Shown: positions 32,481 through 40,311, counted from the first letter of the stretch. The stretch: DNA of 40,311 nucleotides from Pseudomonas sp. Ant30-3 (GCF_000690905.1 NZ_JMCL01000087.1:1-40311), one strand, 5' to 3'. A program made the numbers and translations. The notes: a model not told the origin generated them from the letters alone.

Positions 32481-35015
32481 TTAACAAACAACCCCCATCA
32501 CCTTTAACCTAGCAACTGCCTGTGTACGTCGTTGAACGCCCAACTTGCTGTAGATCCGTCGAACATGGGTTTTGACTGTATGTAATGAGATAAACAGTTG
32601 TTCGGCGATTTGTTGATTGGAGTTGCCCAAGGCGATCAGACTTAGCACTTCAAGCTCGCGAGCACTGAGCACTCCCGCATCAACGATGTCCGCGTCGACT
32701 GGTTCGCCCTGCAAGCGGCAGAGCAGGTTTGGCGTCCGCAACTGCAATTCCCGCAACGCCTGTTGAACGTTGCAGCGGCTTACCAGCTCCAGCCCTGCGT
32801 CCAGCGCCGAGCGTGCCAGCGCGGGCTCACCGATCAGGTCAGCCACTTCACACATCGCCAAATGCAGCTCGGCTTCAAGCGCCAGCATGCCGTGGCGCTG
32901 CGCATGATCAAGCAACTCGCTCAAACGCGTTAAAGGCTTGTGCGCCTGATGCAGACAGGTTTGCGCCAGTACCAGTTGATATTCGATACGCGGAATGAGT
33001 GCCAGCGTTGCGGGCGGCGCTTGTCGCGCATGAGGCCCATGGTAATGACGCAAGACGCGGGTCAACGCTTCGCGGGCCAATTCCGGGCGACCTTGTTGCA
33101 GCCAGATATGACTGCTCAATTGCAACAAAGCGCCACGGTAGACCGTGTCGGGTATCTGCCGCTGCTGCATCAATCGCTCGGCCTCTCGCAAGCGATCAAA
33201 GGCCTGAGCGTAATCTCGCTGGTTGGCCGCCAGTTGCGCTAACCCGAGAAAACCATACAAGGCGCGTTTGTCCTCACTTTGCAGGCAATCTTCCAGCCCG
33301 GAATGGAAGAACACCCCGGCCAGCTCATCCTGCCCCTGGCACAGCGCCAGTCGGCCTCTACGCAAAGCGACCCGGCCGATCAAAGGTGTCGGCCGGTCAG
33401 CTTCACGACAGAGCCTTTCATGCACGTCGGCGAGTAGCCGCTCGGCACGTCGAGGGGCACCGCGTTGTTCCAGCAACTGCGCGTGATCCAGTTCCAGCAG
33501 CCCTTCGAACAACAGCGAACCGTGCGCCCGCGCCAGGCATAACGCTTCCCGATTTATCGTCTGCGCCGTGTCGAGGTCGCCATTGAGCAGCGCCTGCTGC
33601 GTCAACCCGGACAGGCACAGGAGTCGGGCCGACCAGGCGCTGGAGTCCAGCGCCTCGAGTGCCTCACTGAAGTGCGCGCGCGCAGACGGCATGCGCCCCT
33701 GCAGATGCAGGAGCCAACCCTGTTGCGCCTGCCAGCGTGCAAGCAGCTGCCGTTGCAGGATTTCACTCGGTTGCGGCGCAAACCGGGCCATTTGCTCGAT
33801 GCACGCAGCGGCCTGGTCGAACCTCCCGGCGAATAGCAAAGCTGCCGTAATGAGCCCGATCCGCTGCGGCGTGCCCAGTGTCAGCTGATCGCCTAAACGC
33901 TCATGCAGGCGCAATAGCAAGGTCACGTTCTGACGCGTGAACAGGTGCTCGAAGCTAAAATGCTGCAACAGGCTGACAGCCGATTCGAACTCCTGCGCCA
34001 GCAAAGCCTGTTCGAATGCACCCTGCCAGTCCTCCCGGGCACTGAACCACTGGCACGCACGCCGATGCCAGGAACGTCCGGCGGTGTTTCGCTCATCGTG
34101 CATCGCCAGCGCCACTGGCACGAAAATCCGCAGCCAATCGGCGGAGTCTTCCCACGGCTCGATGAAACAACCCATTTCCTGCAACGCGTGCAACCACTGC
34201 GCACCTTCACCGGTGCCGAACAAATGCTCGCACAGGCTGGCGTTGAAACGTGGCAGGTGAGCCAGCACTTGCCAGACCTCAACCAGCTCAGCAGGCAGCG
34301 TGTTCAACAGTTCATGTTGCATGTAATCAAGCAGCGTCGCAGAACGCCCCTGCTCGCCCGCTTTGTGACACCCTTCCAGCAGTGCTATGCGCACTCCGGC
34401 GCACCAGCCGCCCGTGCGCTCGTACAGTTTTTTACTGTTGAGTAATCCTGAGGAAGGCTCGTTACGGCAGAGCAACTGTTCGATCTCGGCTTCGGTCAAT
34501 GCCAGTAAGCGGCCTTCGCACTCGTATAATTCGTCATCCAGCAACAACCTCGGCCAGTTACATCCCGGACGTCGACGCGAACTCAACCACCAGGTGAGCG
34601 CCGGGCTGGCGATGGCTAAAAGACGATCCAGCAAGCGGTCGAATTCAGGATTGGGGACGCGGCAAAGATCATCGAGAAACAGCCAGGTCGGCGTTTGCAA
34701 ACGACTCAGGCAATCCACCAGTGCTGCCTCATCGAACGCTCCCAGCCCCAGCGCCTGGGCCAGTCGCTGCTGTAAATCGCCAGCACTCATCGCGGCACCG
34801 GACATTGGCAGCCAGTGGACCCGGCACTGTGCAGGCGCCTGCAACAGGCATTCGACCAGCAACGCACTCTTGCCGCTGCCGGCGGGTGCGCACAACAATT
34901 TCACCCGCGCTGTCGACGCCAGTAACGGTTCGATCAAGCGCTTGCGCGACAAATGATGGGACGACAAACGGGGCAGAAATCCCGGAAGGTCTGGCCACGG
35001 GGTCATGGCGGTCAT
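32481..35015 (-). CDS. LAL/MalT-type LuxR-family transcriptional regulator
   Basis: This 844-residue regulator has an N-terminal STAND ATPase domain with Walker A APAGSGKS (residues 43-50) and Walker B TWLFLDD (about 110-116). A long helical TPR-like sensor region follows (about 340-770). A C-terminal LuxR helix-turn-helix (about 780-844) contains LSARELEVLSLIALGNSNQQ, then IAEQLFISLHTVKTHVRRIY and SKLGVQRRTQAVAR. Regulators of this kind (MalT, AlkS) switch on catabolic or uptake genes upon ATP and inducer binding. It lies downstream of the DUF1302/DUF1329 pair on the same strand, beyond a terminator, and is a good candidate for its activator. Start codons at 35015 and 35006 are both possible. 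Confidence 0.93.
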   Translation of the reverse strand: MTAMTPWPDLPGFLPRLSSHHLSRKRLIEPLLASTARVKLLCAPAGSGKSALLVECLLQAPAQCRVHWLPMSGAAMSAGDLQQRLAQALGLGAFDEAALVDCLSRLQTPTWLFLDDLCRVPNPEFDRLLDRLLAIASPALTWWLSSRRRPGCNWPRLLLDDELYECEGRLLALTEAEIEQLLCRNEPSSGLLNSKKLYERTGGWCAGVRIALLEGCHKAGEQGRSATLLDYMQHELLNTLPAELVEVWQVLAHLPRFNASLCEHLFGTGEGAQWLHALQEMGCFIEPWEDSADWLRIFVPVALAMHDERNTAGRSWHRRACQWFSAREDWQGAFEQALLAQEFESAVSLLQHFSFEHLFTRQNVTLLLRLHERLGDQLTLGTPQRIGLITAALLFAGRFDQAAACIEQMARFAPQPSEILQRQLLARWQAQQGWLLHLQGRMPSARAHFSEALEALDSSAWSARLLCLSGLTQQALLNGDLDTAQTINREALCLARAHGSLLFEGLLELDHAQLLEQRGAPRRAERLLADVHERLCREADRPTPLIGRVALRRGRLALCQGQDELAGVFFHSGLEDCLQSEDKRALYGFLGLAQLAANQRDYAQAFDRLREAERLMQQRQIPDTVYRGALLQLSSHIWLQQGRPELAREALTRVLRHYHGPHARQAPPATLALIPRIEYQLVLAQTCLHQAHKPLTRLSELLDHAQRHGMLALEAELHLAMCEVADLIGEPALARSALDAGLELVSRCNVQQALRELQLRTPNLLCRLQGEPVDADIVDAGVLSARELEVLSLIALGNSNQQIAEQLFISLHTVKTHVRRIYSKLGVQRRTQAVARLKVMGVVC

Positions 35016-35104
35016 AGGAAGGCGCCTGCTTATAGTTGTTCCATTACCCTAGCCCTCTCTCCGCAGCTTGTTGAGAAGTATTCAAAACGCTTATTGGTCC
35101 CCAT

Positions 35105-35134
35105 AAAAAAGGTGACCGCAAAGTCACCTTTTTC
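35105..35134. terminator. Bidirectional Rho-independent terminator
   Basis: GGTGAC-CGCAAA-GTCACC (35111-35128) is flanked by A and T runs on both sides. It ends the minus-strand DUF1329 transcript about 20 bp past its stop codon and separates it from the LuxR gene. Confidence 0.9.
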
Positions 35135-35154
35135 TGTGATGCCTGTAGGACTGT

Positions 35155-36522
35155 TTACCTCACCCCTGTACTCCGCAGTGCTGCTGGCGTGTAATCCCCT
35201 GCTTTGGCGTCGATTCCGAATTCGAAGCTGCGCTTCTCCTCGTTTTTCATGCCCAGCGCGATGTAACGACCGGCGATCAGGTCATACAGTGCTTCTACCG
35301 TGTAAGCCGGCACCTGATGATCGTAATAGAACTGCGCGTGCCCTTCGGCAACCCGCCAGAGCTGGCCGCGACCGTCATAATGATCGGCCAGGGCCACCTG
35401 CCAGCTGTCTTCGTCGATGTACATGTGGCGCTTGGCATACACATGGCGCTCGCCAGGCTTGACCGTAGCGACTACTTCCCAGACGCGATGCAACTCGTAG
35501 CGGGTCAGGTCCTGATTGATATGCCCGGCCTTGATCACGTCGGTGTATTTGAGGTTGGGCGAGTCGAGTTTGTAACTGTTGTAGGGAATGTACATTTCTT
35601 TCTTGCCGACCAGCTTCCAGTCGTAGCGGTCCGGCGCGCCGGAAAACATGTCGAAGTTATCGGTGGTGCGCAAGCCGTCCGACGACGTACCGACGCCGTC
35701 ATACGCCACTTGCGGAGCACGCCGCACACGTCGCTGGCCGGCGTTGTAGATCCACGCCTTGCGCGGTTCCTTGACTTGATCGAGCGTCTCGTGAACCAGC
35801 AGCACATTGCCCGCCAGTCGCGCCGGCGCAGTCACTTCCTGCTTGAAATAACTCAGTACGTTTTCTTCGCTGCCTGGCTTCAAGTCACCGAGCAACGAAG
35901 GCACAGCCACTTCATCCTTGAAGCGGATCACGGTGAAATCACCATTGGACTGCGGCGTCGCCTGGGTGATGGTCCGGCGCAGGTTACCGCCGTGATATCG
36001 GGTGACGTGGTTCCAGATCACCTCGACGCCATTTTTCGGAATCGGAAACGCGTAATAGCGATTGCCGGTGAAATTGGCCAGCCCGTTGCCGTCGTTGATG
36101 GGCGTGACGTTGAGGGCGCTGCGTTTGGCCGATTCGTAGATATCCGCCGGCACGGCCACCGTGCGATGGGTCGGGTAAACAGGGATTTTGTAGGTTTCCG
36201 GATAGCGCTTGAACATCGCTATCTGGCCATCGGAGAGTTTGTCCTTGTACTTGTCCGCGGTTGCCGCGGTGATCGTGAACAGCGGTTTTTCATTGGCGAA
36301 CGGGTCGGCCAGGAACCCTTTGCTGTCCACCGCTCCCGCATTCTTGCCGATACCACCGGTCCAGGCCGGGATCGAGCCGTCGGCGTTACCGGCCTTTTCG
36401 GCGCCCAGCGGCGTGAGGCTGGTCCCGAGTTTGCTGGCTTCCTGCGGCGATACCGCGGCCATCACGTTAGCCGCCAACAGGCTCAGGGCCAGAACACCAC
36501 ATTTCAGAATCATCTTGCGCAT
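35155..36522 (-). CDS. DUF1329 outer-membrane-associated protein
   Basis: This 455-residue exported protein has a signal peptide (about 1-22, MRKMILKCGVLALSLLAANV) and then the DUF1329 sequence (EASKLGTSLTPLGAEKAGNA, followed by DGSIPAWTGG; YHGGNLRRTITQATPQSNGD; DRYDWKLVGKKEMYIPYNSY; ALYDLIAGRYIALGMKNEE). The fold is LolB/LolA-like, suggesting lipid or hydrophobic-compound handling in the periplasm. ATG 36522 is preferred over 36531 because AAGGA lies 8 nt before it. It is 23 bp downstream of the DUF1302 gene in the same operon; the two families nearly always occur together. No RND/MMPL exporter or YCF48-like gene, often found with the pair, is present here. Confidence 0.93.
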   Translation of the reverse strand: MRKMILKCGVLALSLLAANVMAAVSPQEASKLGTSLTPLGAEKAGNADGSIPAWTGGIGKNAGAVDSKGFLADPFANEKPLFTITAATADKYKDKLSDGQIAMFKRYPETYKIPVYPTHRTVAVPADIYESAKRSALNVTPINDGNGLANFTGNRYYAFPIPKNGVEVIWNHVTRYHGGNLRRTITQATPQSNGDFTVIRFKDEVAVPSLLGDLKPGSEENVLSYFKQEVTAPARLAGNVLLVHETLDQVKEPRKAWIYNAGQRRVRRAPQVAYDGVGTSSDGLRTTDNFDMFSGAPDRYDWKLVGKKEMYIPYNSYKLDSPNLKYTDVIKAGHINQDLTRYELHRVWEVVATVKPGERHVYAKRHMYIDEDSWQVALADHYDGRGQLWRVAEGHAQFYYDHQVPAYTVEALYDLIAGRYIALGMKNEEKRSFEFGIDAKAGDYTPAALRSTGVR

Positions 36523-36545
36523 TGAAATCATCCTTCTCAGCCAGA

Positions 36546-38339
36546 TCAGAAGTTCACACCGAAGCTCAGCGCCAGGAAGTCGCGGTCTTCCAGGGTGTTG
36601 TAGTCACCGCCGAAGAAATCGGTGTAACTCAAGCTCGCGGTATAGGAGTTGCGGTAGTCGGCATCGACGCCGACGCTGATCGCTTTCGCGCCTTCGTTGA
36701 ACAGGCCGTTGGGGCCATAACCGGAGACGTCGTGTGACCAGGACAGGTTGGGTTTGAAGTTGATGCCAGCAATCACGTTGTTGTAATCAAGAATCGCGCG
36801 GCCCCGGTAGCCCCAGGATGTCGATGTGACAAAGCCGTCGGTGTCACCGCCAAAACCGTATTGGCCGTAGACCGAATCGCGGCCGTAACGCAACTTGCTG
36901 CGACCTTCCAGCCCGCCGACATGAACCACTGCCGCCTCGCCCACCAGGGTCAGCCGATCGGCACCTGCCACTTGATCGATGAAGTGGGTCAGGGTGCTCT
37001 GAATCTGAGTTGCTTCCTTGCGCCGATAACCCTTGTTGTCGGCGCCAGGTGCGCTGGCGATCGGTGATGCCGCACCGCCGGCGATAGGGTTGAGCAGAGC
37101 CAGGGTCAGGTCATTGGTGTTGATCTGCACGGGCAGGTTGGGCCGGTAGCTGATCTCGCCGGTCCACGCCGTTCCTGTGGCCAGTGTGGTGGAGAAGCTT
37201 GCGCCGTACAGGCGAATGTCTTCCGGGTACTCAAGGTAATACTGACCGCGACCGAGCATCACGCTCTGGGCCAATCCCCCACCGCTGCCGGGCGCAATGG
37301 CATTGGCCGCAGCGGTGATGCCGGGTATCCGCGCCAGCGTGCCCGGGCCCGCCGTCATGGTGCCGACGTTGGGTGTGCGGCTGTGGTAATTCATGAAGTA
37401 CAGACCGTACTCGGTGTCATCCCCGAGCCAGCGCAACGCTGTGCCCCATTGCCCGGAATCGCGGGCGTCGCGGTCACTGCCACGGGGCACGATCACGCCT
37501 TCACGGCTGACCTGGAAGCCCTGGCCGAACGCAGCCGCTATCGGTTGCAGCGGCGCAATCGCCGGGCTGGCAACGGTGTAGCCAGTGGTGCAACCGTCTG
37601 CTGCTACGTCTCCGCCGAAGAAGGTGCCGCAGTTGTCGAGAACCGTCTGATCCCACTCCAGCTGATAGAAACCTTCCACGGTGAGCTTTTCAGTCAGCCC
37701 CTGCGAGGCGAACAACATGTTCACCGGAATCAGGCCTTCCTTGATCTCCGCGCCGGGACGTCGAAACGCGGAAACGTCCACCGGGTTGATGCTGTTGATG
37801 GAGTTGCCGATGAAGGTACTTTCGCCCCAACTGACCACCTGTTTGCCGGCGCGGGCAGTGCCAGGCAAATTGCCGATCGAATAATTGTGATAGACGAAGG
37901 CATCGAGAATCTGCGCACCGGAAGACTTGGAGCCTTCCTTGCGGTTGCGATCGCTGATCGGCTTGAACTCGCGGTCTTCGTCCTTCAGTTCGAAGTCGTA
38001 CCAGTATTTTCCACGGACGAACACGCCGGTATCGCCGTACTTCAATTCGAGGTCATGGATGCCCTTGAAGATCTTGGAGAAGGTTTCGCCTTTCTTGAAA
38101 TTCAAACGCCCGTCATCACCGGTCGACGCCTGGCCGGTTCCGCCATTGGGAATGCCCACCAACGAGCTCTCGGCATCGCGCATGCCCCAACTCGCCCCCA
38201 CGGACAGCGAGGAATCGAACGTTCCTTCGATTTCGCCGATATTGAATGAAACCGCCTGTGCCTGGACACAGCAACCCATGGCCACCGCAGCGGCAAGCGC
38301 GTGCGGTTTGAAGATGGCGCGCATTGTTGTTTTTGTCAT
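36546..38339 (-). CDS. DUF1302 outer-membrane protein
   Basis: This 597-residue exported protein has a signal peptide (about 1-29, ending VQAQA). A beta-barrel-like sequence rich in aromatic/glycine strands follows (VRGKYWYDFELKDEDREFKP; YGLYFMNYHSRTPNVGTMTA; YLEYPEDIRLYGASFSTTL; SLSYTDFFGGDYNTLEDRDF), ending in the outer-membrane signature LSFGVNF. It is probably a porin or lipid/sterol-type transport channel working with the DUF1329 protein. ATG 38339 (MTKTTMRAIFK) is preferred because GGGGAAGA precedes it and the signal peptide begins there; the longer frame to 38405 adds no homologous sequence. An inverted repeat about 75 bp upstream may be the activator site. Confidence 0.92.
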   Translation of the reverse strand: MTKTTMRAIFKPHALAAAVAMGCCVQAQAVSFNIGEIEGTFDSSLSVGASWGMRDAESSLVGIPNGGTGQASTGDDGRLNFKKGETFSKIFKGIHDLELKYGDTGVFVRGKYWYDFELKDEDREFKPISDRNRKEGSKSSGAQILDAFVYHNYSIGNLPGTARAGKQVVSWGESTFIGNSINSINPVDVSAFRRPGAEIKEGLIPVNMLFASQGLTEKLTVEGFYQLEWDQTVLDNCGTFFGGDVAADGCTTGYTVASPAIAPLQPIAAAFGQGFQVSREGVIVPRGSDRDARDSGQWGTALRWLGDDTEYGLYFMNYHSRTPNVGTMTAGPGTLARIPGITAAANAIAPGSGGGLAQSVMLGRGQYYLEYPEDIRLYGASFSTTLATGTAWTGEISYRPNLPVQINTNDLTLALLNPIAGGAASPIASAPGADNKGYRRKEATQIQSTLTHFIDQVAGADRLTLVGEAAVVHVGGLEGRSKLRYGRDSVYGQYGFGGDTDGFVTSTSWGYRGRAILDYNNVIAGINFKPNLSWSHDVSGYGPNGLFNEGAKAISVGVDADYRNSYTASLSYTDFFGGDYNTLEDRDFLALSFGVNF

Positions 38340-38409
38340 GCGTCTTCCCCGGTGAGTGACAGAAGGCCCCACCCTACTGCCGCACGCCGAGAGCGATAAG
38401 CGCACGAAG

Positions 38410-38430
38410 GAGGTATTTGCCGTGTACCTC
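38410..38430. promoter_or_regulatory. Operator-like inverted repeat upstream of DUF1302 gene
   Basis: GAGGTA (38410-38415) and TACCTC (38425-38430) form a perfect 6-bp inverted repeat with a 9-nt spacer. It lies about 70-90 bp upstream of the DUF1302 start codon and could be the site of the LAL-type regulator encoded in the same cluster. Confidence 0.35.
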
Positions 38431-38529
38431 TAAAGGATGAATGGCCTTGTGGTGGGGGGATTTGCGCAGGGTATGGGCGGGCTGGATGGAGCGCCATCAG
38501 CGCAATGCATGAGGCAGGCGACCAACATC

Positions 38530-38712
38530 CCCGTAGCAGCTGGCGAAGCCTGCGTCATGCGCACCACCATCCCGTAGCAGCTGGCGCAGCCTGCGTCCGG
38601 CTGCGCAGCAGCCGTCAAGCTACCGATGACATCGACTGGATACGACAAACCGGCGACTGCTGCGCAGCCGGACGCAGGCTGCGCCAGCTGCTACAAGGGA
38701 TGGTGGTGCGCA
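38530..38712. repeat. REP copy plus long imperfect inverted repeat (about 57-bp arms)
   Basis: A single REP (CCGTAGCAGCTGGCGAAGCC, from 38530) precedes two arms, 38558-38614 and 38651-38712. They are inverse copies except for two 2-nt insertions in the right arm. The match continues 16 bp beyond the REP core (TGCGCACCACCATCCC with its inverse), so the arms are more than two facing REPs. The 36-bp spacer is unrelated. Confidence 0.9.
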
Positions 38713-38739
38713 CGAGGGAGGCGCGCACTGTTGCCGAGG

Positions 38740-38967
38740 CTGTAACAGTGCATGTCTGGAATCGATATTTTTCCTGTGCGCACCAGGGCTTATTCTTGAC
38801 GGGCTGTCACGGCAATCGCCGTGAAATATCAGGCAGGTTAATCCGGTCTGTCAGCAAAGCATTCGAGGCGTTGTTACCACATCGCCTCCCCCGTGTTCTC
38901 TGACGTTGATTTGTTGCTCCTTGATCCACGTCTTACTTTGGCCGCTGCGTTTGCAGCGGCCTTTTTT
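38740..38967 (+). ncRNA. Candidate small RNA or leader with three stem-loops
   Basis: On the plus strand there are three stems: TCACGGC-AATC-GCCGTGA (38807-38824), GAGGCG/CGCCTC (38865-38888) and the terminator GGCCGCTGC-GTTT-GCAGCGGCC followed by six T (38940-38967). No protein gene on the plus strand ends nearby that would need this terminator. The 5' end and promoter were not located, so 38740 is only an approximate border. The RNA family is not recognised. Confidence 0.45.
38940..38967 (+). terminator. Strong Rho-independent terminator without an upstream gene
   Basis: A perfect 9-bp GC-rich stem (38940-38948 with 38953-38961), a GTTT loop and TTTTTT directly after. It points to a transcript on the plus strand ending here. 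Confidence 0.9.
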
Positions 38968-39065
38968 ATGTGCGCTGGTTTTTTTGCAGAGCGAAAATTT
39001 CCTTATTGCTTAAACATATCTCACAAGAATCATCCTGCAAACACATAAGAAATATCTGATAAGAC

Positions 39066-39084
39066 GTAAGAGAATTCTCCTTAC
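39066..39084. promoter_or_regulatory. Near-palindrome upstream of the toxin gene
   Basis: GTAAGAGAATTCTCCTTAC is an inverted repeat with one unpaired base, centred on GAATTC, about 130 bp before the toxin start codon. It may be an operator; it does not match a LexA site. Confidence 0.3.
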
Positions 39085-39212
39085 ATGTCTAACCCGTGAA
39101 TTTTCAGTCAATTTCTATATCGAACTCCTCACAACCAGTTCAGACCCAGTTTGATGTGCCTTAAAGTAATCTGATTGAGCATTACCCACTTATTGCTCAA
39201 GGAAGATAAATC

Positions 39213-40311
39213 ATGATCGAGAAACACGGTCCTCCGCTGGACCTGGCACAGACAACTGTTAACGGAGAAAACAGTACCGTCTATCTAGACACCACCTACG
39301 TCGGAAAACAACCAAAGCCCGGAACAAATCCAGCAGGTGGAGGTTTTCGTGTGCCGCCAACCCGCCCTGGCGGAATGGGCTCAGGCATCACCCATACCGA
39401 AGGCCTTAGACGTGAAACAAGAGATAAAATAAAAGCCACGCAAGCATGGGTAAAAAACGAATACTCGGCGAAGTCTCAGGGTTTGCCGAGGCTAACCGAA
39501 GTTGAGCTCGCTACTGCAAGAGAGTTACATCCGGCGCATGTGGCTACACCTGCACAGTCATATCAGCACGAAGTCAATATCAGAAACATATTAATACAGC
39601 AAAAGACGACCGCACTTTACGCTTATACGGTGCAGGCTAATGATTTCTATGGGCACAGTCCTTTCAATGCAACTATCGGGGATTATCTTATCCGAGCTCA
39701 AGCTCTGGACAGATCAGTCACCCCCTATGGGCCTGCTTATTCAAAATGGGCAAACTCTTACCAGTCTGCCCACACGGCTAAACTGCTAACTGAGCAAATT
39801 CAGCTATTAAACAATCAGCAAGCACACGTACAAAACCTGCTTGCCGCTGCACAAGTGCAAGAACAGATCGCTGCGGCTGAGCAAGCGCGTGTTGCGGCAC
39901 TGGCCGAAGCTATGCGAGTAGCAGCCGAGCAAGCCCGAATTGCGGCGCTGGCCGAAGCTGAACGAATAGCGGCGGAGCAAGCCCGAATCGCGGCGCTGGC
40001 CGAAGGCGAACGAATAGCAGCCGAGCAGGCCCGAGTTGCCGCGCATGCGGCGGCGGAGCAGGCCGCGGCGGACCTTGCCCGCATCACCTCAGAGGAGGCC
40101 CAGCGTGTCTTAGCGGAATTGGCCCGCTTGAAGGAGGAAGAAACTCAACGCGCGGTGGTGGACGCGAATCGCCGTAATATGGAAGAGCGTCAACGAGCGC
40201 AGGAAGAGTTTAAGAAGAGCCAAATCAAAAGCGCTGAAGAACTCAGACGCCTGCAGTTGAAGATTGCTGCCGAAGATCAAGCTCGCATCGCCAAGCTAAA
40301 CGCTGCCATAG
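39213..40311 (+). CDS. Colicin/S-pyocin-like or polymorphic toxin protein (partial, 3' end outside window)
   Basis: The frame runs open from ATG 39213 to the right edge (366 codons). It starts with a flexible Gly/Pro/Thr-rich segment (KQPKPGTNPAGGGFRVPPTR, then PGGMGSG), followed by a mixed domain (about 70-195). A long charged coiled coil then contains three 16-residue repeats of the type EQARIAALAEAERIAA (residues about 223-270, DNA 39879-40022) and a part of a fourth. A glycine-rich start and long helical hairpin are typical for bacteriocins of the S-pyocin/colicin kind and some polymorphic toxins. The killing domain and immunity gene lie outside. GGAAGA precedes the start. The 5' part and upstream region are more AT-rich than the neighbouring genome, suggesting horizontal transfer. 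Confidence 0.7.
   Translation, partial: MIEKHGPPLDLAQTTVNGENSTVYLDTTYVGKQPKPGTNPAGGGFRVPPTRPGGMGSGITHTEGLRRETRDKIKATQAWVKNEYSAKSQGLPRLTEVELATARELHPAHVATPAQSYQHEVNIRNILIQQKTTALYAYTVQANDFYGHSPFNATIGDYLIRAQALDRSVTPYGPAYSKWANSYQSAHTAKLLTEQIQLLNNQQAHVQNLLAAAQVQEQIAAAEQARVAALAEAMRVAAEQARIAALAEAERIAAEQARIAALAEGERIAAEQARVAAHAAAEQAAADLARITSEEAQRVLAELARLKEEETQRAVVDANRRNMEERQRAQEEFKKSQIKSAEELRRLQLKIAAEDQARIAKLNAAI
39879..40022 (+). repeat. Three 48-bp in-frame tandem repeats in the toxin gene
   Basis: Units 39879-39926, 39927-39974 and 39975-40022 encode EQARVAALAEAMRVAA, EQARIAALAEAERIAA and EQARIAALAEGERIAA. A degenerate fourth unit begins at 40023. DNA of the units is similar but not identical, so the expansion is not very recent. 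Confidence 0.92.

Larger units (their letters stand above)
38340..39212. other. Long intergenic region with repeats and RNA candidate
   Basis: About 870 bp without a supported protein gene. From left to right it holds an operator-like inverted repeat (38410-38430), a REP copy and a long inverted repeat (38530-38712), a structured candidate RNA (about 38740-38967) ending in a strong terminator, and an AT-rich stretch (about 39000-39212) that should be the promoter region of the toxin gene. A plus-strand frame at 38505-38903 crosses the inverted repeat and has no protein-like features. Confidence 0.6.

Noticed and set aside
8796..38812. Other LexA-type sites near the right-edge toxin gene
   Set aside because: CTGT words at about 38805 and 38858 lack the ACAG partner at the right distance.
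38505..38903. Plus-strand frame of 132 codons in the long intergenic region
   Set aside because: It crosses the REP copies and long inverted repeat and has no ribosome site or protein-like composition.
1..40311. CRISPR arrays, tRNA or rRNA genes, insertion sequences or prophage modules
   Set aside because: No regularly spaced direct repeats, no tRNA-like cloverleaf region recognised by eye, and no transposase, integrase or phage structural protein in any frame.

Overview
The window looks like a chromosomal segment of a fluorescent Pseudomonas (P. fluorescens group). The reasons are the mostly GC-rich codon use, several families of short Pseudomonas-type REP palindromes between genes, and typical Pseudomonas genes: a DUF3509 protein, the hmgR/hmgA-fahA-maiA cluster, a DUF3649/PepSY/DUF3325 iron cluster and a DUF1302/DUF1329 pair. 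No rRNA, tRNA, CRISPR array, insertion sequence or prophage structure was seen. Species assignment is inference, since no database search was possible.

Layout. 1-1712 (minus): 5' part of a TccC-like RHS toxin gene cut by the left edge, with a LexA-like palindrome upstream. 1938-3259: small membrane protein and an SDR oxidoreductase. 3380-8270 (minus): four-gene efflux operon (outer-membrane lipoprotein, FUSC protein, DUF1656 protein, HlyD adaptor) with a divergent LysR regulator at 8653. 9822-13407: 2-hydroxyacid dehydrogenase, DUF2165 membrane protein, EamA exporter and divergent AraC regulator. 13476-19898 (minus): iron uptake and signalling block (DUF3649, PepSY reductase-like protein, DUF3325, ECF sigma, FecR, TonB-dependent receptor) behind a strong Fur box. 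20111-23190: HPF-like ribosome factor, LysR regulator, L-serine dehydratase. 23521-27144: DUF3509, PsiE-like, SOS-regulated YebG, a Leu/Phe/Val dehydrogenase with an altered catalytic lysine position, and a SirB1-like protein. 27392-31608: homogentisate pathway and its IclR repressor, with a clear palindromic operator. 31600-32286: AT-richer orphan gene. 32481-38339 (minus): MalT/LAL-type LuxR regulator and the DUF1329/DUF1302 pair. 38340-39212: long non-coding stretch with a large inverted repeat and a structured candidate RNA ending in a strong terminator. 39213 to the right edge: N-terminal part of a colicin/S-pyocin-like or polymorphic toxin with 16-residue coiled-coil repeats.

How the genes work together. 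The hmg genes take homogentisate from tyrosine/phenylalanine breakdown to fumarate and acetoacetate under HmgR control. The iron block couples Fur-controlled membrane proteins to a FecI/FecR-type surface-signalling pair and its probable receptor. The efflux operon is a complete envelope-spanning pump of the AaeXAB kind plus its own outer-membrane channel. Both window edges carry large toxin genes whose variable C-terminal ends lie outside the window, so their activities cannot be read here. The observations most worth checking are the Lys-to-Val change in the amino-acid dehydrogenase, the LexA-like site upstream of the TccC-like gene, the structured RNA candidate at about 38.8-38.97 kb, and the long inverted repeat at 38558-38712.
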